Source: DYJK01 sp040755055
Lineage (GTDB): Bacteria; Bacteroidota; Ignavibacteria; Ignavibacteriales; Melioribacteraceae
DNA: 64,000 nt
NCBI GenBank assembly: GCA_040755055.1
Contig: JBFMBS010000021.1
Location: 15,603 to 79,602, forward strand
Direction of reading: 5' to 3'
A program made the translations under genes and the position numbers. The number at the start of each line of letters is the position of its first letter. Positions within the stretch are counted from its first letter, which is position 1. Of the stretch, positions 9,567 through 17,473 are shown piece after piece. The notes under the pieces are model-generated. The model was not told the DNA's origin, did no database searches, and saw only the letters and a program-made list of their open reading frames with translations.

Positions 9567-9678
9567 ATAACCAATTCAAGATTCAATGATTGTATTCAAT
9601 ATCTTAAATTTTGTACAAGAAAGTAAACACTATATTATCATAATCGTAGTAAAATTGTAACGTTTTGTGCTATATACA

Positions 9679-9694
9679 TGGCATAACTCTTGTC
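9679..9694 (+). promoter_or_regulatory. Possible sigma-54 promoter
   Basis: TGGCATAACTCTTGTC matches the sigma-54 pattern TGGCAYRN4TTGCW at every defined base except the C of the -12 GC element and the last W. Spacing between -24 GG and -12 GT is correct. It lies about 30 bases before the ATG of the DUF6600-like gene. It was found by eye only. Confidence 0.4.
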
Positions 9695-9725
9695 TATTGA
9701 TATTCAAAACATAAGGAGATCAGCC

Positions 9726-10922
9726 ATGAAAAAGCTAATTTTATTCGCGATTGTTTTCTTTATTTCGATATATAACATAAATGCAAAACCCGTTGATATA
9801 TCAGTCAATTTCGGATTCTTCTATTCATCTTTAGAACCATACGGCGAATGGATTGTGCTCGATGATGATTTGTTTGTATGGCGCCCGGTGCATATGGATA
9901 GACATTGGAGACCTTATTCTCACGGCCGCTGGAGTTGGACCAGGTATGGATGGTATTGGGATTCGTACGAACCTTTTGGATGGGCAGTTTATCATTACGG
10001 CAGATGGTATTATGACGATTATTACGGTTGGGTTTGGATCCCTGATTACGAATGGGGACCGGCTTGGGTAGAGTGGCGGTACGACGATGTATATGTTGGA
10101 TGGGCGCCATTACCTCCGTATGCTCATTTCAGAATTGATATAGGAATACATTTCTCAATAAGCTGGCATTCACACTATTCATACTGGAATTTTGTCGCAT
10201 ACGACCATTTCTGTCATGATAGATTAAATTATTATATAGTTGGTTCGCATCTTAATCATAGAATATTTGAAAGAACTAAATACCGTAATAATTATTCATA
10301 CGATAGAGGAAGAATTGTTAATGGCGGATTAGATAGAAAATTTGTTGAAAAGAGAGCCGGGTACAGAATAGCCGAAAGAGATATTTATGATGTTGACCGG
10401 CATGATAAATATGAAAGAGACAGAAAAGCAGATCGAGATAAAATATATAATTACCGTCCTAGCGAAAGAGAGATTGAAAAATACTCGGCTAATAGAAAAA
10501 TCGAAGTTTCCCGTGGTGATCGCAAATTATCCATAGATCGGGATAAAATAGTTTACAAGAATGATCTTTCTTATAAAGAAAAAGAATCAATATCTATAAG
10601 GAATCGATCAGATAACCGTGAGAATATCAAACGTGAAAACATTCCGAATAAAGATTTTAGAGAAAATAAGGAAGATAGAACGGACAATGAAACTATTAGA
10701 GAATCGAATAAACGAAGTATCTCGAGTGATGGAAATTCCGAAAGATCAAGGACTGAAGTAAAACCTGAGGTTCGTTCGAAAGAATCGTCAAGATATTACG
10801 AATCAAAAAGGGATAACGATACACGTAGGAAGGAATCAAGTGTAAATCGTTCTAAGACTTCTGAGCGTAATAACAAATCAGAAAAAAGCAGCACGGGACG
10901 TAAGGTTGAGAGAAGGAGATAG
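9726..10922 (+). CDS. DUF6600-like secreted protein with Trp/Tyr-rich repeats and charged tail
   Basis: 398 residues from the ATG at 9726, chosen because AAGGAG sits just upstream and a signal peptide (MKKLILFAIVFFISIYNINA) follows directly; a TTG 36 bases earlier would only add a hydrophilic leader. Residues about 30-140 are packed with aromatic turns such as YGEWIVLDDD, WRPYSHGRW, GWYWDSYEPFGWAVYHYGRW and YGWVWIPDYEWGPAWVEWR, the pattern of DUF6600-type envelope proteins. From about residue 170 the protein is very rich in Arg, Lys, Glu, Asp and Ser and looks disordered. Known relatives are associated with stress or envelope function, but no activity is established. Confidence 0.75.
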   Translation: MKKLILFAIVFFISIYNINAKPVDISVNFGFFYSSLEPYGEWIVLDDDLFVWRPVHMDRHWRPYSHGRWSWTRYGWYWDSYEPFGWAVYHYGRWYYDDYYGWVWIPDYEWGPAWVEWRYDDVYVGWAPLPPYAHFRIDIGIHFSISWHSHYSYWNFVAYDHFCHDRLNYYIVGSHLNHRIFERTKYRNNYSYDRGRIVNGGLDRKFVEKRAGYRIAERDIYDVDRHDKYERDRKADRDKIYNYRPSEREIEKYSANRKIEVSRGDRKLSIDRDKIVYKNDLSYKEKESISIRNRSDNRENIKRENIPNKDFRENKEDRTDNETIRESNKRSISSDGNSERSRTEVKPEVRSKESSRYYESKRDNDTRRKESSVNRSKTSERNNKSEKSSTGRKVERRR

Positions 10923-10933
10923 TAATTATTATA

Positions 10934-10961
10934 ACCCGGCCCGCCAATTGGCGGGCGGTTA
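10934..10961. terminator. Bidirectional terminator hairpin
   Basis: GCCCGCC-AATT-GGCGGGC, extended by AACC/GGTT, with A/T-rich flanks. It sits between the convergent DUF6600-like and M28 peptidase genes and could serve both. Confidence 0.65.
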
Positions 10962-10963
10962 TT

Positions 10964-12351
10964 TTATAACTCATCACTTAACAATAAAGCCATTATTGTA
11001 ATTGCCGCTGTGCCTAATTGCATTTCCCTGGGATGAACAGTTTCAAAAGTGTCGTTATCGGAATGGTGCACATCCATATATCTTTGATCATCCGGCACAA
11101 AACCGATCAACGCTTTAGTATTTTTAATGTATGATACATCAACGCCGCTGCCGCCAGGTTTTATCCAATCAATACGGGCTAAATTTAATATTGGTAACCA
11201 GTATTGCATTTTTTTGATGATAGAAGAATCAGCAGTTACCGAAAAACCTCTTGGAGTAAATGCACCCCTATCGGATTCAATCGCAGCAATATGAATCTCG
11301 TCTGAATCATCTGCGTATTTGCCGTATTCAATTCCGCCCCTGGAACCATTTTCTTCATTAATAAACAGTACACACCTAATTGTTCTTTTAGGTTTTATTT
11401 CAAGTCTTCTCAATATGTCAGGCACTTCCATAGTCTGAATAGAAGGTGCACCGTCATCATGAGCGCCGCAGCCTTTGTCCCAACTATCAAAATGTCCGCC
11501 AACAACAATTATTTCTTTAGGTTTTTCTGAACCGGTAATTTCGCCAATGACATTATAAGATTGGACTTCGGGGAGATTCTTACAATCCAATTTAATTGTT
11601 ACTTCTAACGTTGGTTCATCTTTTATTGCTTTACTCAAGAAGTCCGCATCATTAATACCGATACTACAGCTTGGGATTCTCCGGTAGAGTGTATCATATA
11701 ACATTAAACCGGTATGAGGAATGTTATCATTCTGTGAAGTGACCGACCTTACTATTGAGGCAACAGCACCGTACTTTGCAGCTTCTATCGCCCCACGTGT
11801 TCTCTGGTCAACTGCTTTACCATACCCTCAAAAGTATTAACCAATCCCTGATCAAAAGAACGGTTGAAAAAAACAATTTTTCCTTTAGCTAATTCGCTTT
11901 TTTCTTTTAACTCATCAAAACTTCCAACTTCAATAATTTGAGCAGTAATTCCGTTGTTACTTGTTCCATCACTTCCGCCTAGAGCAGTTATGTTCAGCAT
12001 CTTCCCCGAATATTTCCCGGATTTAGAAATTTGAGCTAATTCTGTTTTGCCTCTAATCCATTTTGGGACCATAACCGGTTGCAGCCAAACTTTATCGAAC
12101 TTATGTTCAACCATTTTTTCTCTAGCCCAATTAATTGCTTTTAATGATTGATCCGAGCCGCTTAACCTTGGTCCTATTTCGCATAATTCTTTTAACCAGC
12201 CGTAGCCGATATTTTCAGTCAAAGATGTTCGAATGATTCTCTCTGAAATTGTTGAGTAGATATTTGTGAAGTCTTCACTAGCTTGTGGATGCACCTGGTT
12301 TGAAATTAAAAATGCTATAAGTGTAAACAATAAAAATCTATATGGAATCAA
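10964..12351 (-). pseudogene. M28-family zinc aminopeptidase, frameshifted
   Basis: Read as one gene this is a secreted M28 peptidase of about 460 residues, similar to carboxypeptidase Q-like enzymes, with a signal peptide (MIPYRFLLFTLIAFLISNQVHPQ). The frame breaks near 11821-11829: the upstream frame reads NTFEGMVKQLTREHVGR-stop, while adding one T restores NTFEGYGKAVDQRTRGAIEAAKYGA and joins the second part. Metal-site residues are all present downstream: GGHFDS, GAHDDGA, NEENGSRGG, ESDRG and HHSDND. So a single-base deletion separates two otherwise healthy halves, meaning a recent pseudogene or a sequencing error. The downstream half can still be read from an ATG at 11704. Confidence 0.85.
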
Positions 12352-12426
12352 GTTGACCTCATGGTTGAATTTTGTAAACAGAAGTTAAATTGGATGAAGT
12401 CTAAAAGCAATTGGGGGATAATAAAA

Positions 12427-12446
12427 AACCCGCCGATTGGCGGGTT
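12427..12446 (-). terminator. Terminator of rpmB
   Basis: AACCCGCC-GATT-GGCGGGTT followed on the minus strand by a run of T, 13 bases after the rpmB stop codon. Confidence 0.75.
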
Positions 12447-12458
12447 GAACGAAAAAGT

Positions 12459-12698
12459 TTATCTGGCTTTAATCTTCTTTTCTTGAACAAGTTTAGCAAC
12501 TTCTGAAGTGCCGTTTTTAGCTATTGTTCTTAATGCGCTTGCGGTTAATCGGACGGTGACAAACTTATTTAATTCTTTTACCCATATTCTTTTCTTCTGC
12601 AAATTAGGCAAGAATCTTCTTTTGCTTTTGTTATGAGCGTGTGAAATGCTGTTTCCACTTACCGGTCCAACACCCGATACTTGACATCTACGGGCCAT
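12459..12698 (-). CDS. rpmB: 50S ribosomal protein L28
   Basis: 79 residues beginning MARRCQVSGVGPVSGNSISHAHNKSKRRFLPN, the classical L28 N-terminus, with RLTASALRTIAKNG near the end. I start at the ATG at 12698, preceded by GAGGAG; an upstream TTG would only add four residues that include the ribosome site itself. The normal zinc-free L28 length is kept. It is a single-gene unit with its own terminator. Confidence 0.96.
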   Translation of the reverse strand: MARRCQVSGVGPVSGNSISHAHNKSKRRFLPNLQKKRIWVKELNKFVTVRLTASALRTIAKNGTSEVAKLVQEKKIKAR

Positions 12699-12782
12699 TT
12701 TTCTCCTCAATTTTCAATTTTTTGACCGACAAATATATAAAAATTATCTGAATCAGGAAATTTTTATAGAGAATAAAAATAA

Positions 12783-12808
12783 AAAAAGCGGCTTGGAGAC
12801 CGCTTTTT
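12783..12808 (-). terminator. Terminator of the ferritin gene
   Basis: AAAAAGCGG / CCGCTTTTT stem with an eight-base loop, eight bases beyond the ferritin stop codon. Confidence 0.75.
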
Positions 12809-12815
12809 CTGGAGT

Positions 12816-13304
12816 TTATGCTCTACTGCCAAGCTCTCTATCAAGCATGTAAAGAGCCCCTTTGTTATCACCTATCAATTTGAATTTATGAATTATCTGC
12901 AATACAGTGGCAACTTCTTCTACTTGTTCTGTTACAAACCAATTCATAAAGATGTTGGTTGCATGGTCTTTTTCCGAGTTTGCCAAATCAACAATCTTAT
13001 TGATTCTATCCGTTATATATAGTTCATGTTTATAAGCTTCTTCGAACACTTCTTGCGCTGATTTCCACTCGAATTTTGGTTTTTCTATCGATTCCAACGA
13101 TACCCGTCCGGCAACTTCACAAACATATTTATAAATTTTCATTGCATGTCCGTATTCTTCCTCGGATTGTTTTTTCATCCAGGCGGCAAAACCGCTCCAG
13201 TTCTCTGACTCGAAGTAAGCAGACATTGACAAATATATATATGATGAAAACAACTCGGCATTTATCTGGTCATTAAGTGCTTTTTGCATTTTTTCAGATA
13301 TCAT
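12816..13304 (-). CDS. ftnA: Ferritin, bacterial non-heme type
   Basis: 162 residues. The four-helix ferritin pattern is clear: QINAELFSSYIYLSMSAYFE supplies the first-helix iron ligand Glu and conserved Tyr, EEEYGHAMKIY supplies Glu and His of the ferroxidase site, and NWFVTEQVEEVA supplies the fourth-helix glutamates and glutamine. No heme-binding Met of bacterioferritin is evident. It stores iron in a 24-mer shell. A GGAG site precedes the ATG. The gene is divergent from mtgA, with 96 bases between them. Confidence 0.94.
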   Translation of the reverse strand: MISEKMQKALNDQINAELFSSYIYLSMSAYFESENWSGFAAWMKKQSEEEYGHAMKIYKYVCEVAGRVSLESIEKPKFEWKSAQEVFEEAYKHELYITDRINKIVDLANSEKDHATNIFMNWFVTEQVEEVATVLQIIHKFKLIGDNKGALYMLDRELGSRA

Positions 13305-13400
13305 AAAATCTCCTTATTTTATTAATGAAATAATTCATAATTAAAAATATCTAATAACATCGTCTAATTCAATTTTGATAAGTAACTTTACCGCACCGAT

Positions 13401-14123
13401 ATGATTAAAAAACTGCTTAAAAAAGTATGGGGAGCTCTTAAAATTATTACCTCTATCTTTATACTTTATAACATGTTTGTACTCTTTATAGTTCTATTTT
13501 TCAGATTGATTGACCCGGCTTCGACAGCTTTTTTTTACAGCAATATTGCAGATACGGTTACAACGTTATTTTCTACCGATGATATTAAATACAAACCGGT
13601 CAGCATTGATAATGTTTCGAGGTTCGTACCCTTAGCTGTGATTGCTTCCGAAGACCAACTCTTTTTTGAACACTTTGGATTTGATTTCGAACAGATAGAA
13701 AAAGCGATGAAAGAAAATACATACCGTAAAAGAAAACGTGGGGCAAGCACCTTAACCATGCAAGTTGCCAAAAATCTTTTTTTATGGCCGGGGAAAGATT
13801 TTGTTAGAAAGGGAATAGAAGCATATTATACTTTAGTGCTTGAACTTTTATGGAGTAAGAAAAGAATCATCGAAGTTTATCTTAACGTTGCCGAAATGGG
13901 AAAAGGTGTTTACGGTGTTAACCAGGCATCTAAAATCTTCTATAAAAAATCACCTTCTAAACTTAATATGGCCCAATCAGCTACATTAGCTGCTATATTG
14001 CCAAATCCAAAGAAACGAAACCCGGCAAGACCGAGTGCTTATGTTGTAGGAAGACGACAAAGGATAATGTCCCAAATGAATTCTATTGGCGGGATTACCT
14101 ATATAAAACAGAATTTGGATTAA
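13401..14123 (+). CDS. mtgA: Monofunctional peptidoglycan transglycosylase
   Basis: 240 residues with an N-terminal membrane anchor (about 12-35) and one GT51 domain. Motifs in order: ASEDQLFFEHFGFD (catalytic Glu), RGASTLTMQVAKNLFLWPG, KKRIIEVYLNVAEMGKGVYG and KSPSKLNMAQSATLAAILPNP. No transpeptidase domain follows, so it is the MtgA type that polymerises glycan strands from lipid II at the periplasmic face. It ends tail to tail with the next gene, overlapping by four bases. Confidence 0.94.
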   Translation: MIKKLLKKVWGALKIITSIFILYNMFVLFIVLFFRLIDPASTAFFYSNIADTVTTLFSTDDIKYKPVSIDNVSRFVPLAVIASEDQLFFEHFGFDFEQIEKAMKENTYRKRKRGASTLTMQVAKNLFLWPGKDFVRKGIEAYYTLVLELLWSKKRIIEVYLNVAEMGKGVYGVNQASKIFYKKSPSKLNMAQSATLAAILPNPKKRNPARPSAYVVGRRQRIMSQMNSIGGITYIKQNLD

Positions 14124-14593
14124 TTCTTATTTGCAGATTCGACTTGTTTTAAGCAATGCAGCAACACAGCTTCAACATTCGATCCTTCCATAATCGGCGA
14201 ACTGTACCGGTAATCTTTGTTATCCATGTTGCGCTGATAAGTATAACCTTTGATTACATTATTCTTATTATCGTATAAAATTATTTGAAGTATGCTGTAT
14301 CGTTTCAATTTTTTATTTAGCAAAAAGTATGTTTTGGTTTTGTAAATTTTATTATTGACCGCTTCTAAGGTAACCGGCGGATCATTTTCTTCTAGTACCC
14401 AAACATAGATATCACCTTCTTTGGATATTGTAAGTCCGTTTGTATTGATATAAATCTTCTCCCCGTTATCAACTTTTACCGGCAGCCAGTTATCTTTATA
14501 AGTTTGGGCATAGAGAGTATTGAAGAATAAAAAGAGGGGTGCGGCAAGCAGAGTATATTTAAGAATATTTATCGAAGTATTATTCATAAACAT
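14120..14593 (-). CDS. Secreted protein of unknown function
   Basis: About 157 residues. I start at the ATG at 14593, right before a signal sequence (about residues 6-30, ending TLYAQ); an earlier GTG lies within the tRNA-like relic upstream and is unlikely. The mature part, NWLPVKVDNGEKIYINTNGLTISKEGDIYVWVLEEN, resembles small surface-adhesin-E-like proteins, but I do not recognise it with certainty. There is one Cys near the C-terminus. Its leader region is a broken tRNA-Ser copy (14598-14726), so transcription may run through that relic. Confidence 0.6.
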   Translation of the reverse strand: MFMNNTSINILKYTLLAAPLFLFFNTLYAQTYKDNWLPVKVDNGEKIYINTNGLTISKEGDIYVWVLEENDPPVTLEAVNNKIYKTKTYFLLNKKLKRYSILQIILYDNKNNVIKGYTYQRNMDNKDYRYSSPIMEGSNVEAVLLHCLKQVESANKN

Positions 14594-14597
14594 TTTG

Positions 14598-14726
14598 CGG
14601 AAAAGGGGGATTCTCACAAAGTGATCCTATGGGAGAACCCCCCGGTTCCGATTACTCGGGACAACGGTTTTCGAGACCGTTTATTCTCACATTAAGATGA
14701 CTTTGTAAAATCACTCAACACCTTTC
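14598..14726 (-). pseudogene. Decayed tRNA-Ser(CGA) copy with D-loop and T-loop inserts
   Basis: On the minus strand this segment follows tRNA-Ser(CGA) from 5' acceptor (GAAAGGTG) through the D-arm, anticodon arm (CGGTCTCGAAAACCG, intact CGA), variable arm and T-stem to acceptor 3' side. It is interrupted twice. About 22 bases are inserted at the centre of the T-loop (TTC then GAA), and about 25 bases in the D-loop beside GAGTG. On opposite strands the two inserts are related to each other: both contain ACAAAGT and one end reads GAGAA. Each is roughly palindromic. It cannot fold as a tRNA. Confidence 0.82.
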
Positions 14727-14798
14727 ATGTTTTAAATAACAACTTTATTTTTATCACACTTCCAAGTTTCATAAATAAATTTCAAAGTATTACACAAG

Positions 14799-14887
14799 CG
14801 GAAAGGGGGGGATTCGAACCCCCGGTCCCGATTACTCGGGACAACGGTTTTCGAGACCGCCGCATTCAACCACTCTGCCACCTTTCC
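14799..14887 (-). tRNA. tRNA-Ser(CGA)
   Basis: Class II tRNA: acceptor GGAAAGG/CCTTTCC, anticodon stem GCGGT/ACCGT with loop CTCGAAA (CGA), a seven-base-pair variable arm GTCCCGA/TCGGGAC with loop GTAA, T-stem GGGGG/CCCCC around TTCGAAT. Discriminator G; no CCA encoded. Decayed relatives lie on both sides. Confidence 0.95.
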
Positions 14888-14986
14888 AAAATTTTTTCAT
14901 TTTTGATTACTGATTAATTGTAGAACAACGGTAATTAAATAATCAATTTTGTAATAACTGTTACTATAACTTAGGGCAACATTTTT

Positions 14987-15050
14987 GACCGCCGCATTTC
15001 ACGCTAAGAGTGATCTCGCTCCGCGATGACAATAACTCTGTCACCTTTCC
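14987..15050 (-). pseudogene. 5' half of a tRNA-Ser copy with a D-loop insert
   Basis: On the minus strand it reads GGAAAGGTGACAGAGT, then about 30 inserted bases, then AAATGCGGCGGTC, after which similarity to tRNA-Ser(CGA) stops. The insert has hairpin character (TCA...TGA ends, GCGGAGCGAG core) and sits in the D-loop. Anticodon loop, variable arm, T-arm and 3' acceptor are missing. Confidence 0.75.
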
Positions 15051-15169
15051 AATTTTTACATTTCTAAGTTATTAAATAAAATTATCTTTTTCAGAAACAT
15101 TCTTTATAGCAAACCGGCAAAATTTTTTTGTCTAAACTGTAATTAATATATTTGCAAAGTGCTTTACAC

Positions 15170-15256
15170 GGAGAGGTGCAAGAGTGGTTGAATTGGCTAC
15201 CCTGGAAAGGTAGTGTACTCGCAAGGGTACCGTGGGTTCGAATCCCACTCTCTCCG
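15170..15256 (+). tRNA. tRNA-Ser(GGA)
   Basis: Acceptor GGAGAGG/TCTCTCC, anticodon stem CTACC/GGTAG with loop CTGGAAA (GGA), long variable arm with ACTCGCAAGGGT, T-stem GTGGG/CCCAC around TTCGAAT. Discriminator G. Divergent from tRNA-Ser(CGA). Confidence 0.95.
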
Positions 15257-15565
15257 CAATTATTGTATTGACTACAATAAATCGTTCCGAAATTCGTTGT
15301 TCTAAATTTTTTTTGTTAAATACCCTTTATGGGAATCCTCCCTCCGTAGTTTCTAACTGATTCATGTTGTGCCTTTTGACCAATGCAATATTTATTGTAA
15401 TTCTGTATCATTGCAATAAGCAATAAAAGGTTGAGTATGTTAAGCGATAAACCACGCCAATTAATGTTTTATCTTATAATTTACCTTACGCAAGGTTTAC
15501 TCGATGTTGAAAAAGCTTTGGTTTGTAAAACAATTTTTTTATTTAAAAAGAAAAATTTGTTTGTC

Positions 15566-17392
15566 ATGCCTAAACCTTGCGTAACATGTGTTATAATCTC
15601 ATTGCTGCTCTTCGTTAATGGCTTAGCCGGCGCTCAGAATCTTTTGCCCGGATCAATCGATTCGACACGTTTACCCATTATAAAACCACATTATCAAAAA
15701 GAATTGCTGTTAGACTACTGCTTGGAGCCGGGAAAGTGGGATACTGTAAAACACGGATTAAATGTTTCTGTAGTCTCTACAAATGAAATATTTTTTAGAA
15801 CAGAAGTCCCTAACTTAAAACGGGCTTCCCAAAAGTTTGAAGCAGTAGCATGGAAAGGTGAGAGAATAAATCTTGAACTGCTGATTTGGTCGCCCGATAC
15901 TCTTAAACAGATAAACATTGAGTTAAACGAACTTAAAAGCAGCGCCAATAACAAGATATCAAAAAAGAATTGTCAAGCATACTTGGTGCGTTACGTTGTT
16001 TCAAACTTTCCGTACAATTCAGACCAATACGTTTGCGGTGTTGGTCCAACAAACTCAGGTTATCTGCTGCCTGATAGGTTTGAAGAGTTTGAAAGGTTCG
16101 AATTACCCGGAAGAACTGTTAGACCTATCTGGATTTCAATCGATATTCCCCGTAACGCCAAAGCCGGTTTGTATGAAAGCGTAATAACAGTTACTTCCGA
16201 AAAAGAATCGCTAAATATTCCAATTGAAATACGTCTATTGGATCTCGCGTTGCCCCCTCCTCAAAAATGGAGCTATAGATTAGACCTCTGGCAAAATCCA
16301 TGGGTGATTGCAGATTATTATAATGTAAAGCCGTGGAGCCATGAGTTAGAAATTCTCCTACAGAAACATTTAAAACTCTACGCCAAAGCCGGGGGAAAGT
16401 ATATTACCACTTACGCGGTTCATTCTCCGTGGGCAGATAATTCTTATCATCTCGAAAAAAGTATGATCAATTGGATAAAACAAAAAGACGGGAAATGGAA
16501 ATTCGACTACACAATTTTTGATCAGTATATAGAACTAGCACATAGTGTTGGTATCACTGAGGCTATTACAGTTTACACCCTTATTCCCTGGGGAGATCGA
16601 TTTGTTTATTACGATGAAGCGGCAAAAAATTTTGTTACCGATCATTGGCCGGTAAATTCAGAGACTTATGAGAAAAATATAAATACTTTTCTTACCGATC
16701 TGAGAAAACACCTGAAGGTAAAAGGTTGGTACAACAAAACGTTTTTGGGAATAAACGAAAATGAATTGCAGCAAACCCTGAATGTTATTGAACTAATAAA
16801 AAAGAATTCTAACGATTGGAAAATTTCTTATGCCGGCTATTGGCACCAGGAATTGAATGGTTTGGTAGATGACTATTCGTGCCAGATTGCTTTTGAACCA
16901 TCGATCGAGGAAATACAAAGTAGAATTAAGGATAATAAATTCACTACAACGTATGTATGCTGCATACCGGCAAAGCCGAATAATTTCCTTAACTCTCCTC
17001 CTATCGAAGGGAGATGGCTCTCATGGTATATCGAAGCGAAAGGTTACAGCGGATTTCTAAGATGGGCTTATGATGCATGGCCTTCCGATCCGGAACGGGA
17101 CGCACGACATATTTTTTGGCCGGGCGGCGATGCTTTTCTTGTTTATCCGGGTGGTAATAGCTGCATAAGATTCGAGAAAATGAGAGAAGGTATTGTTGAT
17201 TTCGAAAAAATTAAAATCGTCCGGTCAAGAATTAAAAAGAGCGACGACCCGACTATTAAAAAATTATGGACTGAGTTTGAAATCAATCAGCTAAAAATTC
17301 TTGACGAGAAAAAATATATTAGTGCCGACCTGGAAAACATGGTTAGTGAAGGTATGCGAATCATAAACGAAATTACTACTATGTTGAAATAA
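15566..17392 (+). CDS. DUF4091-type glycoside-hydrolase-like secreted protein
   Basis: 608 residues from the ATG at 15566, which puts a clean signal peptide (MPKPCVTCVIISLLLFVNGLAGAQ) first; the frame stays open upstream to about 15431, so a longer form is formally possible. A beta-rich N-terminal half is followed by a TIM-barrel-like region (WSYRLDLWQNPWVIADYYNVKPWSHE, then HLKVKGWYNKTFLGINENE). The C-terminal block, WLSWYIEAKGYSGFLRWAYDAWPSDPERDARHIFWPGGDAFLVYPG, is typical of DUF4091. It heads a co-directional sugar locus, so a role in glycan cleavage outside the cytoplasm is likely. The substrate is not predictable. Confidence 0.78.
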   Translation: MPKPCVTCVIISLLLFVNGLAGAQNLLPGSIDSTRLPIIKPHYQKELLLDYCLEPGKWDTVKHGLNVSVVSTNEIFFRTEVPNLKRASQKFEAVAWKGERINLELLIWSPDTLKQINIELNELKSSANNKISKKNCQAYLVRYVVSNFPYNSDQYVCGVGPTNSGYLLPDRFEEFERFELPGRTVRPIWISIDIPRNAKAGLYESVITVTSEKESLNIPIEIRLLDLALPPPQKWSYRLDLWQNPWVIADYYNVKPWSHELEILLQKHLKLYAKAGGKYITTYAVHSPWADNSYHLEKSMINWIKQKDGKWKFDYTIFDQYIELAHSVGITEAITVYTLIPWGDRFVYYDEAAKNFVTDHWPVNSETYEKNINTFLTDLRKHLKVKGWYNKTFLGINENELQQTLNVIELIKKNSNDWKISYAGYWHQELNGLVDDYSCQIAFEPSIEEIQSRIKDNKFTTTYVCCIPAKPNNFLNSPPIEGRWLSWYIEAKGYSGFLRWAYDAWPSDPERDARHIFWPGGDAFLVYPGGNSCIRFEKMREGIVDFEKIKIVRSRIKKSDDPTIKKLWTEFEINQLKILDEKKYISADLENMVSEGMRIINEITTMLK

Positions 17393-17473
17393 GATGATTG
17401 AGCACCACAATACCGGGTCGCACAGATTCCGGTTTAATTCATAAATAACATACAACAAAAAATCCATACGATT

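Noticed and set aside
10964..11704. Independent second peptidase gene
   Set aside because: It continues the M28 domain of the upstream half once one base is restored; it lacks its own signal peptide.
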